6,628 nt of DNA from an uncultured Bacteroidales bacterium (GCA_946549475.1 CAMNQO010000100.1:1-6628); one strand, 5' to 3'; counted from the first letter of the stretch, positions 1-6,587 are shown. A program made the numbers and translations. Notes: generated from the letters alone by a model not told the origin.

Positions 1-241
1 CGAGCGCCGTCAGCGGCGCCGTCGATGCCGTACTCGTCCAGGACCCGGTCGTATTCTTATAATAAGTATAAGCGGTGGCATTGCCGGAAAAATGTCCGGC
101 GTGGGTCTGGAGCGAGCAGCCGCCGATGTAGAGATTGCCGAGAACGATTTTATCGTAACCGGCATCCTGCAGGATGTCATACAGATACTGCATGGCATCG
201 ACGGAAAAACTGTTGCCTATGGCCAGGATGCTGATGCTTTT
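1..241 (-). other. Partial DUF4886 / SGNH-hydrolase-like domain
   Basis: The last 80 visible residues (1200-1279) of the minus-strand lipoprotein begin with a hydrophobic strand and the block-I-like motif AIGNSFS, the Asn-containing variant of the GDS nucleophile motif. They continue with a predicted helix (DAMQYLYDILQDAGY) and NLYIGGCSLQTH. This order matches my knowledge of the start of DUF4886 proteins, often annotated as SGNH/GDSL hydrolases in Bacteroidales. Family members are usually about 250-300 residues, so some 200 residues, with the block III and V residues, should continue beyond the window. Confidence 0.8.
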
Positions 242-3200
242 GGTCGCATCGTCCCCGGCCTGCGGACCGGCCTGTGAGCCGGGTTTGGTGCCGGGAGCGA
301 AAGGTGCCGCATCGTCCAGCGATGACAGCCAGTTGTAGAAATCGAGGCCGATGTTGCTGATGCCCGTATGTACGCCGTCCGTCTCGGGATAACCGGTCTT
401 CATCGTATTTTCCACTTCGGCCTGCGTCGCTGCGGTGAAACCGTTGAGCGGACCGTTCCAGAGATAAGCGGCATAGTACGGAAGCGTACTCCATTGCTCG
501 CTGTAACTGCCGCCCAGGGTGCTCTCCGTCACGGCAATCTTGTCGCTTGCGGAAAGCGCAGGGCTGGACGGAGCGGAATTGAAACTCAAGGCATTGTGGC
601 CAAAATCATTGAAAATACCGGCCGACTTCAAGGTGAAGACTTTGTCCGGATTGGAGGTATTGATGAAAATGTTGTTGCAAACGGCCAGTTTGCGGGTACC
701 GTTGGCACGGACGACGGCGGTATTGGCCGCTTCGATGACCGTGCTGTTGGTGATGAGCCAGCCACCGTCCGAGTTGAGGGCGACATTGTTGCCGGGTGTG
801 GAAGCGGTTGTATGGCAGCCATACACCGTACAGTTGTTCATGCAGATGTTGGCATTGCCGGAATGGACGGTCACCCCCCAGCCGTTGTTGTTGGTCGTCC
901 AGTTGTTGTAGGATGTCACCCGGTTCATATAGAGCAGCACATTTGCTCCGCACTGGATCGCGCCACCGGTGGCGGCATGATTGTTCTTGAGCAGACATTC
1001 GTTCATCCGCACGCGGGTACTGGCGTTGAGTCCGAAGACAGCACCCCGGTTGGCGGAATAGTTGCCGTCGAAAACACAACGGTCGTAGTTGACTTCCATG
1101 TCGGACTGGGTCCGCATCACGCCGCCGAACTGACCGGTTCCGGAAGTATAATTGCCGGTGAAGGAACAGTCTTCAGCATCCATCTTCACGGCATTGGCAT
1201 CCAGGTACAGACAGCCGCCGTTGCCCGCACTGTGATTGCCGGAGAAGGTGCAGCCCGTCAGGCTGGCCGAGCCATATTCTACACCGATGGCACCCCCGGG
1301 CCCGGCGGTACTGTTGTTTTCAAAAGAGCAGCGGGTGCAGACAATCGAAGCGGCCTTGTTGGCATTGAGATGGAAGGCACCGCTACGGTTGTAAGAACTG
1401 TTGTCTTTGAAAATACAGTCGGTAAAGGAGGCTTTCCCGTAACCGATCCGTCCGACTCCGCCGGAGAAATTGCCGGCATTGCCCGTGTAGGACAGATTGT
1501 TGTCGTGGAAATGGCAACGGGTAAACCCGCAGGTGGTCGCTCCGCCCAGTTCCAGGTTGAGCGCGCCGCCGTTGCGGCCGAAATTGCCGGTAAACTCGCA
1601 GTCGTCGGCCTGGAAGGAGGTCACTCCGTAAATACAGAGCGCACCGCCGTTGGAGAAATTGACCGTGCCGTCGCTTGCCTGACCGGCCGTATTGCCGTCA
1701 AAGAGCACATAGGCCATCACGGTGCGGGTCTTTCCATCCAATGTGACGGCGCCGCCGTTGGCAATCTGATTGCCGGAATGAAGGGATTTGTTGCCGGTAA
1801 AGAAGACCCGGTTGTTTTCGGCGCCCTGAATCGTCAAGCCCGTATTGGCATAGATGGCACCGCCGTTGAAATAACTGGTATTACCGCTGAAGGCCGTGCC
1901 CGCATTGATCTGCACCTCCCCCGCCTGGTTGGAATAAATGGCACCGCCGCAGGCATAGGGAGCCGAATTATCCGTAAATTGACAGGCATTGAGCGTCAGG
2001 CTGGCCGAGGCATCGTTGAGACAGATGGCACCGCCGGCCATTTTTCCGGAACGGTCGGTCGGATGGGTCCCTTCCGCCCGCCAGGCCGTGTTGCCGGAGA
2101 AGGTACAACGGTTGCAGATAACGGTCGTATTCTGCAGGGAGATGGCACCGCCTATTTTGGCGCGGTTGTCGGAGAAGGTGCAGTCGTTGAAGGTCGTCAC
2201 GCCTCCCTTTCCGTTGGCGTGGAAAGCGCCGCCGGCCGCATATAATGTGGAGTCGGTCCCGGCCTGGTTGCTGCGGAAGACGCAGTCATCGACCGTCAGC
2301 GTTCCGCCCTGGTTCTGCAGGGCGCCGGAGGTGTTCCAGGTCTCGTTGTTTTCAAATGTACAGCGGCTCACATGGACGACGGAAGCACCATTGGCATTCA
2401 GGCAACTTCCGTTGCGGGACTGGTTGCCGGAGAAATAGCAGTCTTCCAGCGTTGCCGTGCCCTTGTACACGCTCACGGAGGCACCTGTAAATTGCCTGGT
2501 CGTCTGCTTGTTGTCCGTAAAACGGCAGGAAGAGAAAGAGACCGTCGCATCGCCGGTAGAGCCGGCGGCGACAAACACGGCGATTTTTTCTTCGGCCTGG
2601 GTCCTCACGCCGCTGAAAGAAATACCGTCAAAAGAGAGAGAGACCTGGTTGCCGAGGGTCAGGATGGAAGCCTCATTGTTTCCGGTGAAAGCCGTCGGAT
2701 GCGCCTCGATGTCCCGGCCGCCTATATCGATACCGCCGAGTCCCTGCGGATAGCCGCCCAGGAAATTCATCCTGACCTGGGCGGGATAACCGGAAAACTC
2801 CACTTTGACATTGCCTCCGGCCTCGCCGGCCAGATAATAATCTCCCTCGGCCATGCGGAATGTCACGCCGTCGAGCACACCGGCCTTGAAGAAAGCCTCC
2901 TCGTCTATCTGGACATTGTCTCCGTTTACAGGCTGGCGGAGCAACGCGCGCAATTCGTCCGTACCGAAAGCGTTGTCCCAGTTGCGGCCGTTCTTGAGAC
3001 CGGCTCCTTCCGGCGTGACGAAATAATCCGTCACCAGACGACTATCCAGCGTACCGAGGTTGATGAGGGTGGAACGCCCGCGGGAAACGCTCACGGGCAG
3101 ATAGACGGAAGGATAAGTCTCTTCTCCCTTATACAAAGCCACGGAAAATCCTTCGGACAGGGGGTCGCCGGACAAAATGGAAAAATAGTATTCTCCGGCG

Positions 3201-3838
3201 CCCGAAAGGCTGATTTCGACAGCCGTGGCCGCGTTGGAGACATCTCCGAACGCAATGCCGTCATCCACAAAAGAGACCGGCACGGCACCGGCCAGGACTT
3301 CGCCCTTGGCTCCACGGAACTCGGCACGGGTGTACCCGGAAGTGGCCATGACAAAACGGACCATCGCCGTGGCATTGCGGAAAGCAAAACTGCGGGCAGT
3401 ACCCGTCGTGGTGGCGACCGAGATATTCGCCTGTGCGAAAAGTCCGCTCTGCGATTCGGGGACCTGCAAGGTCAGCGCTCCGTCGTCCAGCGAGACGGCG
3501 GCAGAAGCCGGATAGGCGGCATAATATCGGTCCGCAGCAGGGACATCGGCCGCAAGGGTCGTGACAGGACCGGCAGAAAGGGCCGCGGCCGTTGCATGGG
3601 AGCCTTCGGGCCACCAGATTTCAACTTCGTCCCCGGCAGCCCATTTGACCAGCCTTTCGCTGCCTTCTCCGTTTTCGATGGTCGTCTTGGAGCGCATCGA
3701 TGCCGTGGAGGCTTCAAAACGGACGGCAGAAGCGGATCCGGCACCCAAGACATCATTTTCGGTCAGTTTTTCCTTGGCGCAAGATACCGTCAGGATGTCG
3801 GCCAGCACCAGTATCATCAAAAGAACAGGTTTTTTCAT
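1..3838 (-). CDS. Lipoprotein: fimbrillin-like domain + Pmp-like beta-helix + DUF4886 (SGNH) domain; 3' end cut by window edge
   Basis: The minus frame from ATG at 3838 runs without a stop to the window edge (1279 codons). Start chosen because it gives a lipoprotein signal peptide (MKKP, hydrophobic core, TVSC with the lipidated Cys at residue 20). AKEK follows the Cys, loosely like a Bacteroidetes surface-export signal. Residues about 39-260 look like a Mfa/fimbrillin-like domain (VKWAAGDEVEI, YYAAYPAS, LQVPESQ, FAFRNATAMVRF). Residues about 265-390 resemble the usual entry to right-handed beta-helix proteins (GAGLKNGRNWDNAF, FRMAEGDYYL). Residues about 390-1066 are GGAI/CxFxxN repeats. A spacer with FYNWL and a Gly/Pro linker (about 1181-1199) leads to a DUF4886-like start at 1200: ILAIGNSFSVDAM (nucleophile candidate Ser1210), then NLYIGGCSLQTH. 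Probably a cell-envelope hydrolase on a solenoid stalk. The Asp/His catalytic residues would lie outside the window. The frame and domains are seen; enzyme activity and surface location are inferred. Confidence 0.93.
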   Translation of the reverse strand, partial: MKKPVLLMILVLADILTVSCAKEKLTENDVLGAGSASAVRFEASTASMRSKTTIENGEGSERLVKWAAGDEVEIWWPEGSHATAAALSAGPVTTLAADVPAADRYYAAYPASAAVSLDDGALTLQVPESQSGLFAQANISVATTTGTARSFAFRNATAMVRFVMATSGYTRAEFRGAKGEVLAGAVPVSFVDDGIAFGDVSNAATAVEISLSGAGEYYFSILSGDPLSEGFSVALYKGEETYPSVYLPVSVSRGRSTLINLGTLDSRLVTDYFVTPEGAGLKNGRNWDNAFGTDELRALLRQPVNGDNVQIDEEAFFKAGVLDGVTFRMAEGDYYLAGEAGGNVKVEFSGYPAQVRMNFLGGYPQGLGGIDIGGRDIEAHPTAFTGNNEASILTLGNQVSLSFDGISFSGVRTQAEEKIAVFVAAGSTGDATVSFSSCRFTDNKQTTRQFTGASVSVYKGTATLEDCYFSGNQSRNGSCLNANGASVVHVSRCTFENNETWNTSGALQNQGGTLTVDDCVFRSNQAGTDSTLYAAGGAFHANGKGGVTTFNDCTFSDNRAKIGGAISLQNTTVICNRCTFSGNTAWRAEGTHPTDRSGKMAGGAICLNDASASLTLNACQFTDNSAPYACGGAIYSNQAGEVQINAGTAFSGNTSYFNGGAIYANTGLTIQGAENNRVFFTGNKSLHSGNQIANGGAVTLDGKTRTVMAYVLFDGNTAGQASDGTVNFSNGGALCIYGVTSFQADDCEFTGNFGRNGGALNLELGGATTCGFTRCHFHDNNLSYTGNAGNFSGGVGRIGYGKASFTDCIFKDNSSYNRSGAFHLNANKAASIVCTRCSFENNSTAGPGGAIGVEYGSASLTGCTFSGNHSAGNGGCLYLDANAVKMDAEDCSFTGNYTSGTGQFGGVMRTQSDMEVNYDRCVFDGNYSANRGAVFGLNASTRVRMNECLLKNNHAATGGAIQCGANVLLYMNRVTSYNNWTTNNNGWGVTVHSGNANICMNNCTVYGCHTTASTPGNNVALNSDGGWLITNSTVIEAANTAVVRANGTRKLAVCNNIFINTSNPDKVFTLKSAGIFNDFGHNALSFNSAPSSPALSASDKIAVTESTLGGSYSEQWSTLPYYAAYLWNGPLNGFTAATQAEVENTMKTGYPETDGVHTGISNIGLDFYNWLSSLDDAAPFAPGTKPGSQAGPQAGDDATKSISILAIGNSFSVDAMQYLYDILQDAGYDKIVLGNLYIGGCSLQTHAGHFSGNATAYTYYKNTTGSWTSTASTAPLTAL
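830..2640 (-). repeat. Pmp-like beta-helix repeats (GGAI ... CxFxxN) in the minus-strand lipoprotein
   Basis: Tandem degenerate protein repeats, mostly about 25-45 residues per unit. Each pairs a GGA[IVL]-type turn with a C-x-F-x-x-N turn. At least 14 units carry the full CxFxxN form, among them CRFTDN, CYFSGN, CTFENN, CVFRSN, CQFTDN, CEFTGN, CHFHDN, CIFKDN and CVFDGN. Others keep only the aromatic and Asn (AFSGN, FFTGN, LFDGN) or read CLLKNN. The first CxFxxN Cys codon is at 2525-2527 and the last related Cys codon at 995-997. The GGA[ILV] plus FxxN pair is the signature of chlamydial polymorphic membrane protein repeats and of right-handed beta-helix passengers, which form elongated stalks or adhesins. 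There is no autotransporter barrel in what is visible; the protein is anchored by its N-terminal lipid instead. Confidence 0.88.
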
Positions 3839-3850
3839 CGCAGTACAGTG

Positions 3851-3994
3851 TTAATCTCCCCAGTCGAGGGTAATCTCCGAATAATTCTCCGTGGCGCCGT
3901 CACCCGCAAACGAGAGGCACAGACACTGCGGACAGACCCAACGGGCCTCCTTGGTGACAGGAGACACATAAGAAACTGATTTCTCGTGATTCAT
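3851..3994 (-). CDS. Small 47-residue protein, probable leader gene of the lipoprotein operon
   Basis: The ORF runs from ATG at 3994 to TAA at 3851-3853 and ends 12 nt before the lipoprotein ATG. Visible features are an N-terminal SYVSP segment, WVCPQCLCLS with a CxxCxC cluster (residues 21, 24 and 26), then GDGATENYSE and the C-terminal end ITLDWGD. There is no signal peptide or membrane segment. The layout (a Y-x-x-P motif near the N-terminus, a C-x-S motif in the middle, an acidic Trp-containing tail) resembles small hypothetical proteins that commonly sit beside fimbrillin-like and lipoprotein genes in Bacteroidales. I recognise the pattern but know of no established function. It begins 22 nt downstream of a good TAnnTTTG box, which supports its being expressed. 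It could be a translated leader, a small secreted or signalling peptide, or a metal-binding peptide. Confidence 0.68.
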   Translation of the reverse strand: MNHEKSVSYVSPVTKEARWVCPQCLCLSFAGDGATENYSEITLDWGD

Positions 3995-4016
3995 AAAGTA
4001 CTAAATTTAATATGGA

Positions 4017-4024
4017 CAAATATA
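4017..4024 (-). promoter_or_regulatory. Bacteroidetes -7 box (TATATTTG) for the small ORF and lipoprotein
   Basis: Read on the minus strand this is TATATTTG, a perfect match to the Bacteroidetes primary-sigma -7 consensus TAnnTTTG. It lies 22 nt upstream of the ATG at 3994 in AT-rich sequence. A good TTTG -33 element is not visible at the expected 19-20 bp spacing, where the sequence reads GTGC, so the promoter may be weak or activator-dependent. Transcription would start around 4010-4013, giving a leader of less than 20 nt. Confidence 0.55.
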
Positions 4025-4036
4025 ACTATTTTTTGT

Positions 4037-4044
4037 TAACTTCG
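4037..4044 (+). promoter_or_regulatory. Candidate -7 box (TAACTTCG) for the GLUG/SGNH lipoprotein
   Basis: TAACTTCG matches TAnnTTTG at all but one fixed position and lies 24 nt before the ATG at 4069, nearly the same geometry as the divergent box at 4017-4024. An alternative is TATTTTTTG at 4027-4035, which has one extra base in the spacer. No clear -33 TTTG is seen for either. The leader between box and start contains the purine-rich GAGAGAT (4054-4060), not a true Shine-Dalgarno site, as is usual in Bacteroidetes. Confidence 0.35.
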
Positions 4045-4068
4045 CACTCACCAGAGAGATAAAACACG

Positions 4069-6564
4069 ATGAAAAAACTGACCGCCCTGCCGCTTGTCCT
4101 ACTGCTATTTCTGTCCTGCCAGACCCTTCCGGTCATTACGGAAAGGCCCAACAACCCGTCCGGCAAACAGGAAGAGCCGGAGAAACCGGAAGAACCCGAA
4201 AAGCCGGACACCCCCGAAGAACCGCAGGCCGAGCCTGTCATCCATTTCAGCGGCGGACGCGGCACGCCGGACAATCCCTGGCTGATCGCCACCCGGGAGG
4301 ACCTGGACTCCGTATCGCGTTTCTGCAACGCCGGAACGGCATCCTTCCTGACGGACGCCTATGTACAGACGGCCGACCTGGATTTCGCCGGCGGACGGCT
4401 GGAGACCATCGGCAACTGCGTAGCCCGTTATTTCAAGGGGCGCTACGACGGCGGAGGGCACAGCATCTCCCATGTTTCCTTTTTCACGACCTATAGCGAC
4501 GCGGGCGGAACCGGTCTGTTCGGCTACACATCGGAGGGAGCGGACATCCGCAATATCGTGCTGAAAGAGGCCCGCAACGAAGCGGCCTACGGAAACAGCG
4601 CGGCGTTTGTCGCCCGGATGGACGGCGGCTGCATCAGCGCCTGCCGGGCCGAAGCCAGCGTACAAGTCATCCAGACCTCGGCGAACGGGCACAATACGGG
4701 CGGCATCGTCGGTTATGCACGCAATGCCAGCCGCGTTTCCTCCTGCATTTTCGAGGGAAGTATCGTCGGCGAATGTCACCGCATCGGCGGCGTGGCCGGC
4801 GCAATCGGCGGAACGGCCGTCATCGAGAACTGCACATTCAAAGGCAGCATCAGCAGCCAGGAGGGATGCCTGGTGGGCGGCATCGCCGGATGGGTAACGG
4901 CCGGAAGCATCGTGTCAAGCACCAGCGAGGGCTGCACCATCGAGGCAAAAGACACCCTGGGCGGCATCGCCGGACTGGTATCCGGAGGTTCCGTGGTCAA
5001 TTCGCGCTCCCGGGGCATTACCCTCAAGGGGAACAAATATATCGGCGGCATTGCCGGCTATCTCAAGGCCTACGGAATCAGCGGTTGCCGGGTGGACGGC
5101 AATACAGGCATCGATTCCTACAGCGGAGAGTGCGGCGGCATCGCCGGATATGTCTGGGGAACCGGCGTGAGCGACTGTCATTTCGACCAAGGCGTCATCA
5201 CCGGCGGCGGACGCGGACGGCACAAATTCGGCGGCATCGCCGGTACGGTGTACGGCAGCGCGGCAGCCGTCACGGGTTGCAGTTGCTCGGGCACGATGAA
5301 CACTTCCGCAGGCATCCTGGGCGGTATCGCGGGTCTGGTTTCCAACAACAGCATCGTCTCCTCCTGCACGGTCACAGCCTCCGCCGGCATCACCTCCGTC
5401 GATTTCAATATCGTCGGCGGCGTTGCAGGACAGGTTGAAAGCGGGGGCATGGTCAACAAATGCTGGTGCTGCGCCCCGGTCGTCAGCAAGATTTATGTGG
5501 GAGGCATCGCCGGATATGTCACCGGTTCCGGCTCCACCGTCGCCAACTGCGCCTTCTACAGTTCTTCTGTCACGGGAGACGGTTCCGATACAAGTGTCGG
5601 CGGCATTGTCGGCAAAATGGACAAGTCCGGCTGCTGCGTCAACGCCTGCAGCATCCCCACGGTCATCGGCAACGGCAGCCAAAGCAGCAGAGCCGTCTGC
5701 GGAGCCTACGATTCCACTTGCAGCGTCACCAACTGCTACGGGACCGTCGGAGGGACGGCCGGCGCCCTCGCCACCCTCAATTCGCAGGCCCTCCTGTACA
5801 ACAACGGCAATCCCCGCATCCGGGCCGCGTCCTGGGTGAACGGGACCATCGGCTACCCGGTCATCGAAGGCTGCCCCGTGGCCGGCGGCACATCCGGCAA
5901 GACCAAGGTCGGCGTGATGGGCGACTCCATCAGCACCTGCAAAGGCTGGACGCCCTATCCTCTCGGCTACGGCTACCTCAACAAAAAGGAATGGACGGAC
6001 ATCACCTCCCCCGCCCAACTCTACTGGTACCAACTCATTTATGAGAAAATGAGCAACGCCGAACTGGACATCAACACAGCCTACTCCGGCACGGCCGTCA
6101 GCCTGACCGTTTCCAAAGGACATCCCGGGTACAGTTTCCTCCAGCGGATCGGCGACCTGGAAAATCCCGATGTCATCCTGCTCAACGGCGGCACCAACGA
6201 TGCCGGATTTGCGCTTCCCATCGGCGAATATGCCTTTGACAAGCCGGTGGAAGAACTGGACGGCTATCTTTTTGCCCAGGCTTATGACAAACTGGTCCGC
6301 CAGCTCAAGGCCAGATGGCCGCAGGTCAAAATCGTCTGCATCATCACCGATTACCTCAACCGCCGTCCGGACTACGCCCGGGTCGTCAAGGATGTCGCCG
6401 CCCGCTACAGCCTGCCCTGCGCGGTCGTGGATTATGGCGAAGATTGCGCAAAGTATACCGAAGACGACGACGGAGACGGAGTACCCGACCTGCTTCATCC
6501 CAACGCCCCGGGAATGAAACGGATGGCCGAGCAAATCTGGGAGCAAATCAAGGATATAGTATAA
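4069..6564 (+). CDS. Lipoprotein: GLUG-repeat beta-solenoid + C-terminal GDSL/SGNH hydrolase
   Basis: Complete at 831 residues. The ATG at 4069 gives a lipoprotein signal (MKK, hydrophobic core, LFLSC with lipidated Cys17). A Pro/Glu-rich linker spans residues 25-56. Residues about 60-140 form the usual GLUG entry cap (GRGTPDNPWLI, EDLDSVSRF, ADLDFAG, GRYDGGGHSI). About 13 GGIAGY-type turns follow from residue 146, closing with SWVNGTIGYPVI near residue 598. The C-terminal domain, from about residue 605, is SGNH-type: block I GDS (Ser620), a likely block II Gly674 (YSGTAVS), block III GGTND (Asn710), and block V DLLHP (Asp807, His810). Such enzymes are mostly serine esterases or deacetylases acting on acyl groups of glycans or lipids; the substrate here is unknown. 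An acidic DxDxDGxxD loop (799-807) ends on the catalytic Asp. It is divergent from the minus-strand lipoprotein across a 74-bp gap to the small ORF and has no small leader ORF of its own. Domain calls are strong; export to the outer surface is inferred. Confidence 0.96.
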   Translation: MKKLTALPLVLLLFLSCQTLPVITERPNNPSGKQEEPEKPEEPEKPDTPEEPQAEPVIHFSGGRGTPDNPWLIATREDLDSVSRFCNAGTASFLTDAYVQTADLDFAGGRLETIGNCVARYFKGRYDGGGHSISHVSFFTTYSDAGGTGLFGYTSEGADIRNIVLKEARNEAAYGNSAAFVARMDGGCISACRAEASVQVIQTSANGHNTGGIVGYARNASRVSSCIFEGSIVGECHRIGGVAGAIGGTAVIENCTFKGSISSQEGCLVGGIAGWVTAGSIVSSTSEGCTIEAKDTLGGIAGLVSGGSVVNSRSRGITLKGNKYIGGIAGYLKAYGISGCRVDGNTGIDSYSGECGGIAGYVWGTGVSDCHFDQGVITGGGRGRHKFGGIAGTVYGSAAAVTGCSCSGTMNTSAGILGGIAGLVSNNSIVSSCTVTASAGITSVDFNIVGGVAGQVESGGMVNKCWCCAPVVSKIYVGGIAGYVTGSGSTVANCAFYSSSVTGDGSDTSVGGIVGKMDKSGCCVNACSIPTVIGNGSQSSRAVCGAYDSTCSVTNCYGTVGGTAGALATLNSQALLYNNGNPRIRAASWVNGTIGYPVIEGCPVAGGTSGKTKVGVMGDSISTCKGWTPYPLGYGYLNKKEWTDITSPAQLYWYQLIYEKMSNAELDINTAYSGTAVSLTVSKGHPGYSFLQRIGDLENPDVILLNGGTNDAGFALPIGEYAFDKPVEELDGYLFAQAYDKLVRQLKARWPQVKIVCIITDYLNRRPDYARVVKDVAARYSLPCAVVDYGEDCAKYTEDDDGDGVPDLLHPNAPGMKRMAEQIWEQIKDIV
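4141..4236 (+). repeat. Pro/Glu-rich linker with EKPEEP repeats
   Basis: Residues 25-56 of the plus-strand lipoprotein are low-complexity, with a short EEPEKP motif occurring twice in tandem (coding 4171-4206) and then degenerate copies. It directly follows the lipid-anchored N-terminus and should act as an extended, negatively charged spacer between the membrane and the solenoid. Confidence 0.8.
4504..5760 (+). repeat. GLUG-type beta-solenoid repeats, about 13 turns
   Basis: Units of 28-33 residues, each opening with a GGIAGY/GGIVGY-like motif and followed by a C-x-[FVS] strand. Motif starts are at about 4504, 4600, 4699, 4786, 4876, 4960, 5044, 5134, 5230, 5320, 5416, 5500 and 5599, with a decayed further turn near 5686. 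The first two are divergent (GGTGLFGY, SAAFVARM). Spacing is 84-99 nt. The coding DNA is itself repetitive: GGCGGCATCGCCGG or a one- or two-base variant recurs at many turns. GLUG repeats are common in bacterial surface proteins and are expected to fold as a beta-helix. Confidence 0.9.
5890..6561 (+). other. GDSL/SGNH hydrolase domain with complete catalytic blocks
   Basis: Residues about 608-831 of the plus-strand lipoprotein. The strand KVGVMGDSIS carries the nucleophile Ser620 (codon 5926-5928). TAYSGTAVS supplies the oxyanion-hole Gly674. DVILLNGGTNDAG supplies Asn710. DLLHPNAPGMKRMAE supplies Asp807 and His810, followed by the usual terminal helix. About 35 residues of Tyr/Trp-rich sequence between blocks I and II (GYGYLNKKEW, LYWYQLIYEKM) may shape the active-site cleft. 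No residue needed for catalysis appears to be missing. Confidence 0.9.
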
Positions 6565-6570
6565 AATTCG

Positions 6571-6578
6571 TATCTTTG
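6571..6578 (+). promoter_or_regulatory. Bacteroidetes -7 box (TATCTTTG) for the downstream gene
   Basis: Perfect TAnnTTTG match, beginning six nt after the stop codon of the SGNH lipoprotein gene and nine nt ahead of the ATG at 6588. The expected start point, a few bases past the box, would leave a leader of only a few nt or none. No clear -33 TTTG is seen in the upstream coding tail. No terminator hairpin lies between 6565 and 6570, so read-through from the upstream gene is also possible. Confidence 0.6.
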
Positions 6579-6587
6579 CAGCCTTTT

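Noticed and set aside
368..2245. Long plus-strand open frame (625 codons) opposite the minus-strand lipoprotein
   Set aside because: It is exactly codon-aligned and antisense to the lipoprotein frame. High GC and rare use of TTA, CTA and TCA codons keep the opposite strand open. Its translation has no recognisable domain, whereas the minus frame shows a signal peptide, repeats and a DUF4886 start.
830..2640. Possible type V autotransporter adhesin, because of the Pmp-like repeats
   Set aside because: The visible C-terminal part leads into a DUF4886-type domain rather than a beta-barrel, and the N-terminus is a lipoprotein signal. A barrel could only lie beyond the window edge after the hydrolase domain, which would be unusual.
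2372..3979. Long plus-strand open frame (535 codons) running over the 5' half of the lipoprotein and most of the small ORF
   Set aside because: Low-complexity Arg/Gly-rich shadow with no signal peptide, domain or promoter. The opposite strand carries the lipobox and fimbrillin-like motifs.
3839..4068. Riboswitch, small RNA or terminator in the gap between the divergent genes
   Set aside because: 3851-3994 is accounted for by the small ORF. The remaining 74 bp are AT-rich with short predicted leaders, and I see no stable hairpin followed by a T-run.
4504..5760. CRISPR-like array, because of regularly spaced short DNA repeats
   Set aside because: The repeats are degenerate, in frame, spaced in multiples of three and encode GGIAGY turns. 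They are explained entirely by the protein repeat.
4915..6546. Minus-strand open frame of 543 codons opposite the GLUG/SGNH gene
   Set aside because: Codon-aligned antisense shadow rich in Ala, Asp and Gly. The plus frame has the GLUG repeats and the complete set of SGNH catalytic blocks.
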